Shown: piece by piece, positions 34,562 through 64,000 of the stretch
Layout: each line of letters starts with the position of its first letter
Numbering within the stretch: the stretch's first letter is position 1
NCBI GenBank assembly: GCA_028583405.1
Contig: CM053260.1
Span: 11,182,660 to 11,246,659, forward strand
Reading direction: 5' to 3'
Source: Pogonophryne albipinna
Lineage: Eukaryota; Chordata; Actinopteri; Perciformes; Artedidraconidae
Length of the DNA stretch: 64,000 bases
Made by a program: the position numbers and the translations under genes
The notes under the pieces: model-generated
Database searches by the model: none
What the model was told of the DNA's origin: nothing
What the model saw: the letters and a program-made list of their open reading frames with translations, nothing else

Positions 34562-35108
34562 TCACACACATTCACTGTGTATCACTATGTGTTGAAGTAC
34601 ACTAATAGGTCTATTTCCATCACAACTTGAGATGGTCCAACACGTGTTTTCGAGGCACATCAAATAACTCTACGGTCACAGGACTGTCAGTAACATTATC
34701 ACCACGAGGAACAGATTTACAGTTATCATAACCTGCAGGACTTTCACGTGATAACAGGCAACAGTTGACAACCCGGTTATTTTAAAAGAGGAAGCTATAC
34801 TGCTGCTCAGATATAGACTCAACATACATGGCTCATTTTAGGTGGACTGAATGGCTATTATCCCATGCTTTTTTGTAGTTTAGTTCATTATAATGTATTC
34901 TAACTTATTTATTTGTATTCTTAATTGTGTATTACATAGATACTATATATTTTTGTATTTTTTTCAATGCTCATTTGTTTAAACAATATTGTAAATTATC
35001 TTTTAAGTAAGACTTTAAATTCAAATGAATTCTATACATTATTTTCATTAAGTGTGACGTGAAACAATCAGAATAATGGCACAAACAAGGTATTCAAATG
35101 CTTTCAGA
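33428..35108. other. Intergenic 3' of copy B, no gene seen
   Basis: AT-rich DNA between the palindromic element and the 3' end of MYH copy B. Apart from the (CA)n tract at 34471-34560 I see no repeat, RNA gene or coding exon. Confidence 0.45.
34471..34560. repeat. (CA)n microsatellite, 45 units
   Basis: An uninterrupted CA tract of 90 bases, followed by imperfect ACACATTCACACACATTCAC. Confidence 0.95.
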
Positions 35109-35114
35109 TTTATT
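35109..35114 (-). terminator. Polyadenylation signal of MYH copy B
   Basis: The minus strand reads AATAAA about 75 bases downstream of the copy B stop codon (35188-35190). This is a normal distance for the short 3' UTR of sarcomeric myosin genes. Confidence 0.6.
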
Positions 35115-35187
35115 TCTTGTTTCATACGTGACACATCAAAGGTCATATTTTATGATTTCTTGTGCTGCGTTTCCTCTTCTCTGATGC

Positions 35188-49542
<14,355 letters not shown>

Positions 49543-49638
49543 GGTTCCTCTGTAAAAAAATTAAAATGTATAAATAAAATAATGAAAGTAGTATTTAGTA
49601 TTAAGCTTGATTTCCTTCTTCCAGTCAGAGTCACTTAC

Positions 49639-49675
49639 CTTTTTTCTGCCAAGTGATGCAGTTGTTAAATGGATA
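49639..49675 (-). other. Copy B: 5'-untranslated exon 2
   Basis: Minus strand: acceptor TTTTTCTTTTTAG, 37 nt, then donor GTAAGTG. The next exon begins at 49549, seven bases before the ATG. This split leader is typical of sarcomeric MYH genes. Confidence 0.65.
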
Positions 49676-49809
49676 CTAAAAAGAAAAAAGAAAATTAATC
49701 ATATGCCTGTCTCTATAAGGCAACAGGGTTAACAACTTTCTGCAATCTGGCAAAAGAGCTGCTCTTAAAGTAACTCATTAAATGCACTGATCACAGCAGA
49801 AAGACTCAC

Positions 49810-49836
49810 ATTCGTTGGCAGCCAGTGAGTACAAAA
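49810..49836 (-). other. Copy B: 5'-untranslated exon 1 (approximate start)
   Basis: The exon ends at a GTGAGTC donor next to 49810. Its start is estimated from the TATA box at 49860-49867 and is not read from the sequence directly. Confidence 0.5.
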
Positions 49837-49859
49837 CTTCTGACGAACTGGGAGTGTGT

Positions 49860-49867
49860 CTTTTATA
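49860..49867 (-). promoter_or_regulatory. TATA box of MYH copy B
   Basis: The minus strand reads CAGTATAAAAGACACACTCC, a canonical TATAAAAG about 50 bases upstream of the first splice donor. Muscle structural genes commonly use TATA promoters. Confidence 0.7.
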
Positions 49868-52800
49868 CTGAAATCTCTGGACCCCCGCAGGAGCAGACCT
49901 CCCGTTTAGGTCACTGTGCTTCAGAATAGTATGAGATCTCCAACCCATCATCACGGCTGGTGTCACTTTATCCTGTATGATACGTAAACAACATTAACTT
50001 TAAGTGAAACCCTGGAACTAAACTGCAGATTCCTGGAAAGAAGTAAGAACAACCACCTTGTTATTATGACTATGAGTTTACACATTTCAATAGAGTTATT
50101 GATGAAGGCCTATTAATTATTAGTTACTTTATTACTTTTTTGTATAAAGGAAAATTAAGACTTAAGATATAACTCACATTTTTTGTAAATGTGGGACTTT
50201 TATTACAAGAATATTTCATCAATCTGCACACACGCTTTTTTTAGCATCAAACAAACCTTTGGCAGTCACATTTTTTCAAACATCTCTTGAGCATAGGCCC
50301 AAGGGTTCAGTTGAGGCTAATTTAAGACCCCATTATGGTCCATTATACTGTTGTGATTTCTCTAAAGAAAGATGACACCTGTGACGCTGTGAAAGTATTC
50401 TCTTGTGGCGGGATTAAGTTGCAATAAAAGGTGATATTGGATATGTCTGGCCTTCCTTTCACAGGCTTATTAGGACTTAAAGCAAAAATAGCCTCCCGCT
50501 TGCAAATTCCCATGCTCTTACTATTGAAATTGTTGACAAATGCATTGAACGGTTCTGTTAATTACACCTCAGATGTTTTCAGCATCCTGTTACTGACTGA
50601 GCACTTCGGAAAGAAATCCAGGCTGTGGATCTACTTCTTGCTTCAGACTAGTGTGAGTGGTTCATTGTGGTTTCTCAATTCACATTTAAACTTATCACCA
50701 TTTTGTGTAGAGTTTTTATCCTGCGTGGGTCAGATAAAATACCAAATCAAAATGAAATTAACAAACTATTAATGTGGAAATTTGAACTCGATACACCATT
50801 TTAGTGTGGGATGGATTTTTTGGAGCCAATACTTAAAAGGCCAGTGTGCTGTTCATGTATGTAAATGTGGTAAACAGTTGTAAAATATATCGTGTGCCAC
50901 ACTAGGAAATAATACACTAGAGCTACTGTACTGTAATCATGGTAAATTCTTTAAAACAAGGTAAATAAAATGAATATGGGATTTAAATGAATATGATCCG
51001 TATAAGATGATAAGTAGTTCATTTTATAAATTGCTTTATTTTCTGAACTTAATCATTAATTAGTCCTACGTTGCCTCCATTACATCAATGTGTTTGAGAA
51101 AAAACAAAAAACAATGCAAATATTTGCCTAAAAGAAAAGAGATTAACACATTGTCAATAGACCAGCTGTAGCCAGCAGTAATAGACCTGGCTGCTGGCTT
51201 TAAGTAAACACAGTCGCGTCTTCAGGGTGGCCAAGACATTTCTAAATTCCAAAGCACTTTTTATTCCCGTGTGTGTGATAAATAAGACATCTCTGTGCAG
51301 GTGGTAGGCAGCACACTGAATATTTTGTGTATATGTGTGTGCATTAGAGTGCTTGCAAATGTGTTTGTGTGTGTTTTAGTTTTACTCTTGTGTGATAGAG
51401 AAATGTATGTTACTAAGTGCAGAAGGGCAATGAGGAAAAGAGTGATTGAGCGAGATTTCTTTGTTGACTTCTTGAGTCACATCAATTTCAAGTAAGTTAC
51501 AAATCTAAAATACATTTTCAACTGTATTTTTTATTTGTATTAAGCATATATGGATAATAATGTACTTAATATCAGGGTTTCGTCTGCATAGATGTACATT
51601 ATCCATAATATTAAAGCAGTTTCATAAGTATAAAACGTAACTTGAATTTCTTAATCTTAATCTTTAAATCTCTATTGTGCATTATGTTTGTGTTGTCCTA
51701 ATACCTATGTATTGTGTATGTTATGCAGTGATGGAATGGTGCATGCTGAAAATCCTTGATCTTGCCTGAGAGTGAAATGCCTTTTGCATTAAGTGAAACT
51801 TTAAAGAAGGTTAAAATGTCATGTCCAACATCGTTAAATTCCTTCTCTTCATGGAGTTCGTATAATTTGTTTTAAAAACTTCATAATGACTGAAACCTCG
51901 ATGTAATAATGTCAGTGTGAGTGTGATTTATCAAAATTAACCCTAGGTCATATTTTGCTGAAGTTTCAGTCAGAATAAACTTTGTATGAGTTGGTTTGAT
52001 GAAGTTAAAGATAAAGTGTACAGTATTCTGCCCCCAGATCTTTAACACTGGGGGCAGCGTTTTGTTCTTCTTTAACTCATTTCTTGAATGACATATTTTA
52101 CTTGTATATCCCTGTATATATTTGTATGTAGTATATACATGTATACATGGTACACTGTAAGTATAAATGATCTATTAATTAGTGTGTATAAGATAACTTT
52201 CTTAATTTTGATCCGAATTCAATTCAAATGACTTACTGTAGATGTTACATACTGTAAGCCAATAATAACTGATGGTTAAATCAAATCAATGTTGTTTAAA
52301 AAGCATGTTCATGTTTATTATTTAATTGTTCTGAACTACCCCTGTATTTTGCAATTTATTTCATCTGCACAGAAATGCAAATAAAGTAATTTGATATATT
52401 GAGAATTGTTGATATTATTTGCCTTTACTATCAAATATGTTCTACTTGGTCCTGGATCAATTGCAGATTGAATGTTCTGTAAATAAATGACATTGATTGA
52501 TTGTCAATTATGAATCCTCCTCGCTAACCTGCGCTTAATCATTGCAAACATATTTAGCTATGGTAACATACTATTCTAATAGCTCAGTATTTTATGAACA
52601 TTAAAGCAGATGGTTCATATTAGACAGTAAACACTATCTGGGGAAAAACCAAGGAAGAAATGTTTACTAAAAAGACTAACTTTAGAAAATACATTCTTAC
52701 TTTGTTAGCCTCGACCCTTTAACAAAAGAATTACTGCGACACTCACTGTGGGCCCCTTGGGACAGATGGAATACCAATGTGGGAGTAAATTAATTAATGA

Positions 52801-53453
52801 AGATTTAGGCGCCTATCTTTGGTGCATTACGTCAGCTGCATACAGAAGGTGTCACATAACAGCCTTGTTGTAACAGAACTCTAGAATCGCCTTACTGGAA
52901 TTTGTATTTTAGTTTACACATTTCAAATCATACTCTCAATAGGCAATAGAAAAGCTGCCAAATATTTATTTCAACAATAAACCTCAGTACTTCCCTTCGT
53001 TTTACAGCTGTTACAATTAGTCGAAAACTGATTTAATTGATGACAGAATAATCAACAAGTACTTTGATCATCTTTAAAGTTATTTTGAATGCAAAAATGG
53101 TGGGGATATTTTGTTTAGCCTCTTAAATATTGAGCTTTCCTGCTTTTCTTCACAAATGAAATGAATTTGTTCTGGTTTTGAAATTACAAAACAAGATATA
53201 AGAAGACATCACGTTGGACTTCAACAAATTTGGACAGACATTTTTCGGACATTTTATAGACCAAACTATCAACTAAGAAATGAATGAGCAGTTAATTAAT
53301 AACAATGGTAATTGGTTCCAGCTCCACCACTTTTAGAATCACATAACACAATGGTCAAGTAATGAGTAAACATTAGAAAACCCTAACCCCAGAAAAGGTT
53401 GATAGAAGAAAACAATTCTTTAATGATAACTTTACTTTAATATTTTTGAATCT
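49868..53453. other. Intergenic between MYH B and C, proximal part
   Basis: AT-rich sequence with no recognised gene. A reading frame at 50431-50772 has no splice context or domain. The region probably carries muscle control elements for the two flanking promoters, but I did not identify sites with confidence. Confidence 0.4.
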
Positions 53454-54870
53454 TTTATTTGAAAACATAAAATGTATACAAAATCTTTCAAAACACTGTC
53501 AATTACCGACATGTATATACTCAAACATTTAAAGATGAATCACATTTCTTTGATATCTAGGTCTGTAAATGTAACATACCATATTTTGAAATGGGTTACA
53601 ATGAACTCTCTTGGGTGTTTCTTTGCTTTCTGTCCAATGTATGGTGGGAGATTCGAACATGCCTTTGTGTCCCTGAACAAGAAGAAAGACAAGATAAAAC
53701 ATATCCAAATATATATTAATGAATTCATTGTGCTGTATAGGTATTTATAATATCGCATCAATAAAAACTCATGTTATATATTCAAAACTCACTGCCCTCA
53801 TCATGAGTTGGTGATGTGGTGTTATGTTAACGCTTCAGAGGTTGATGATAGAAGCTGGTAATATAAGCTGCATGTTTTCACCTTTGCAACTTAAGGCTCC
53901 CTCTGGTGTTTATAAGATGTCACTGACCTCTTCCACAAACATTTATAAACACATCTTGTTAAAGCAATTAACACCACCAAGAAACTGACAGCACCCAAGA
54001 ACCCTCTTGCAATGCGGTCATTCCAAAGTAATACACAAGGGCTCCAGTTCGCTATTATTTTCAGCATACAGTTGAGACGGCAAGACCAATAATAGTGACT
54101 TTAAGAATTGTAAACATTATTTGCTCATCGGCATGTTGACGCCAAATGTCCTCACAAAAAGCCATAAGCTTCCAAATTCATGTATGTCAAATGGAGTGAT
54201 GGGGTCACTCCCCACTTCTCACCTTCACCACCTCTAATCCCAAAGGCTTTACTGCAAGATGGACAAGTAACCACTCCAGACCTAATTTTAACCCACAATC
54301 CGCAACCCCTGCCCCAACTCCGTTGAAAGACTGCAAGACAATAATACAATGAGCATCCAATTGTAATACAGAAATACTTAAAAATAAGTACGTACAAAGA
54401 AAATACATTCCTGAGATGGCCAGGGATTTTTAAGTAACAGCTGCACAGTTAGTGAGCTTTAGATATTCATCCTTGTTTTACAAACCAAACGGAAAGCAAT
54501 AAAAGTTGTAAACGTTTTGTCTTACTGTTCTAAACCCACTATACGATTTCAAATAGTCTGAATGTCTCCCATATCACAGCATACAGTCAAACTCAGGGTT
54601 TGAAGTAAGCTATTTTAGTGAACTTTAAAACACACGCACAACACCTACAGAAGTTAAATTGTATATAATCAAAACAACAATCACTATAATAACTAGGTAA
54701 CAAAGTGTTTGTACTTACGGAGTTGAGGATGGATGCTACTGTGACTTTAAATATCTGTCCGTGCACTTTATCCCGGCTTGTAGACTGGAATGTTGCTCAA
54801 CTCTCACCTTGGTTTGTAATCCTGAGCCCAGTTGTTGCTGCTTGACAAAAGAAGAAAGTGACAGAGGGAG
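53454..54870 (-). other. Speculative spliced transcription unit between MYH B and C
   Basis: On the minus strand there are several well-formed exon-like segments. One of 30 nt at about 54791-54820 runs from acceptor TTGTCAAGCAG to donor GTGAGA. One ends at 54719 with donor GTAAGTAC. One of 108 nt (54223-54330) lies between TTGTCTTGCAG and GTGAGAAG. One begins at 53672 after TTCTTGTTCAG. An AATAAA-type signal lies near 53454-53459. The 108-nt segment and its neighbours stay open in one common frame (for example SFNGVGAGVADCGLKLGLEW), but I recognise no domain. It could be a noncoding RNA, a small unknown protein gene or chance. Confidence 0.2.
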
Positions 54871-56016
54871 ATCAAAGCCCATAAAAAACACAATAAGCCC
54901 CTTAACAATTTGGCTTGAGTATCAACACAAGGCTGGTGCTATATTTGAGTTTTGCCCTAATAAGACTGAAGATTTGACGTATCATGTAACACATATTCAT
55001 TGAAGACAGAGGCTCATTATATCTTGTGTGTAACCACTTCACAATTTCTTCTACTTATCATCTGCTATATAAATAGATACCCTTTTTCTAATTGAAACGA
55101 TGCCTAATGCCTGTCTACCCAATACAGTCTGGTTTACCCATACTTTTTTGTGCCACAACGTTCTTGGCAAAATCTTTTGGTAATGAGTCCACTTGCACTG
55201 GAAGAAGGAAACATGTTCTTTATACATACTTTAATAAATAAAACAGCTTCGAATTGAAAACGCTAACATTATAATCATTGATTATCACGAAGATAATGAG
55301 TCATAGTGAGGTTATTTGTAAACATAAAGGAAATAGAGCTGGAGTCCATCACTCAGCTGCTCTACATTTAGGGGTCGTCTGTGGCTCCTTTGTTTATCCC
55401 TTAAGAGCAAGAATGAGAACAGCTGTTGGCACTGTTTCGAGAAACAATCCCCTGGCAATCTTTTGCTTTTCTTTAAAGCTCATTGGAACTCATTTCATTT
55501 TAAAATAATTTCTGACTTGTAAGGACTCTGAAATCCTATATCAATGACATTTTAAAGCTTCATCGCAACACACCAAGGTTGCTACTGCTGAGCCAAGGGA
55601 CATGTAAGAGATGCATTAGTCATACATTTTGACTGTTTGTTCTGACCTTGTGGATAAACTGAACCTACTTTACATCTTTTCCCCATTACCATTCACAGTA
55701 TCCAACTTCACATGTGCAAGCTATATAAGAATGTATCAAACTCATAATAAAAATGTGTAGATACATCTCAAGGTATTGCTACTGTCTTCCCAATGTATAG
55801 CAACATGTATTACTGATGGCAACACAACAGCTTATTTTTTGGTCAATAATCTAAAGCCAAAACACATTCTAAGTCTGACAATGATCTATGATGGAAGACA
55901 CCCCGTAAACGTCGTAATGTGACATCTAGAGGTGAGAACTATGCACTGCACAAACATTATGCCAGGCAACATGACCAAATACAGAAATACATGCGAGATA
56001 GGCTCCCATCACACTG
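54871..56016. other. Upstream region of MYH copy C
   Basis: No coding exon is seen. The stretch ends at the TATA box of copy C and should contain its proximal promoter; I could not assign individual factor sites. Confidence 0.4.
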
Positions 56017-56024
56017 TATAAAAG
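56017..56024 (+). promoter_or_regulatory. TATA box of MYH copy C
   Basis: The sequence CTGTATAAAAGGCACAGC contains TATAAAAG about 37 bases before the first splice donor (GTACG at 56061). The box is the same as in copy B. Confidence 0.7.
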
Positions 56025-56044
56025 GCACAGCAAACCAGTGAGGA

Positions 56045-56060
56045 CAGGCACCCGGCAAAG
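56045..56060 (+). other. Copy C: 5'-untranslated exon 1 (approximate start)
   Basis: The exon ends GGCAAAG before the donor GTACGTTTC. The start is estimated from the TATA box. Confidence 0.5.
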
Positions 56061-56268
56061 GTACGTTTCTTAGTAGCTCAGAGAAATATGATAGATATTA
56101 TACTTATAATACTGCTATGCATCATTTCTATGTCTTGAAAATATAGAATATAACATTTGTATGACTATTATGGTATAATTATTTCGCATTAGATATTTCT
56201 CACATTATTTTCAGATAAAGTATGATGAAGTAGGTTTTCTAAACAAACATTTTGCTTCATTTTTTCAG

Positions 56269-56307
56269 AAATCTGCATTAAAGTCTGCTCACCTGGGGTC
56301 CTTCAAG
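56269..56307 (+). other. Copy C: 5'-untranslated exon 2
   Basis: It lies between acceptor TTCATTTTTTCAG and donor GTAAATC, 39 nt, the same length as the matching exon in copy A. The next exon starts at 56507, twelve bases before the ATG. Confidence 0.65.
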
Positions 56308-56518
56308 GTAAATCAGGCTTCATATTTATCCTAGACAATGACTTAAGATGGAATATGGTTTAATCTTTGGAGTAATTTGGTTAGTTCTGATATAGTACCA
56401 ATCTGTTTTTGAAACCAAGATTTAGAGCTACCCAGTACTTGGGAACTAATCCATCTTTGTCTCTGACATTTTCAATTGAATGTAATAATGTTTTCCTCTC
56501 ATACAGTAAACACTCAAC

Positions 56519-64000
<7,482 letters not shown>

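Noticed and set aside
50431..50772. 113-codon open frame upstream of copy B
   Set aside because: No similarity recognised and no splice or polyadenylation context; likely chance.

Overview
The window looks like teleost fish nuclear DNA. It holds three large multi-exon genes for fast-skeletal-type (class II sarcomeric) myosin heavy chain, with the vertebrate MYH exon pattern (coding exons of 144, 157, 28, ..., 390, 127, 119, 197, 184, 166 nt). Around them are transposons of fish type (DIRS-like, L2-like, hAT-like, a THAP-bearing 8-bp-TSD element) and long (CA)n microsatellites. I cannot name the species. No prokaryotic features were seen.

Layout. 1-4.26 kb: the end of a hAT-like repeat, then a decayed DIRS-type tyrosine-recombinase retrotransposon. 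4.3-6.0 kb: no gene seen. 6.0-10.8 kb: three DNA transposons nested one inside another, each with its own matching 8-bp target-site duplication. 10.9-11.9 kb: a fold-back element with a (CA)n core. 11.97-22.6 kb (minus strand): MYH copy A. It keeps all 39 coding exons but carries several disabling lesions, so I call it an unprocessed pseudogene. 22.6-27.9 kb: its upstream region. 27.9-33.4 kb: a large nested palindromic repeat, in which an L2-like 3' fragment sits inside an inverted-repeat element and a THAP-bearing element sits in the tail of the L2. 35.2-49.5 kb (minus strand): MYH copy B, apparently intact; 39 coding exons summing to 5,817 nt (1,938 codons plus stop). 49.9-56.0 kb: intergenic DNA between B and C, which are transcribed away from each other. 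56.0-64.0 kb (plus strand): MYH copy C, intact as far as seen, cut by the window edge in coding exon 29.

Function. B and C should encode thick-filament motor proteins: head with P-loop and actin-binding loops, lever arm, then alpha-helical coiled-coil rod. They differ mainly at surface loop 1, surface loop 2 and the extreme N-terminus, the places where fish fast isoforms commonly diverge. A, B and C share patches of nearly identical introns and of GC-rich exons next to clearly diverged ones, and the sharing partner changes along the gene. This suggests repeated gene conversion within the cluster.

No clearly new molecular system was found. The most interesting items are the mosaic gene conversion, the freshly disabled MYH copy, the nested transposons, the THAP element with two inward-facing copies of its first exon, and a speculative spliced unit between the B and C promoters. 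All coordinates were read by eye; splice sites were placed using GT/AG signals and canonical MYH exon lengths.
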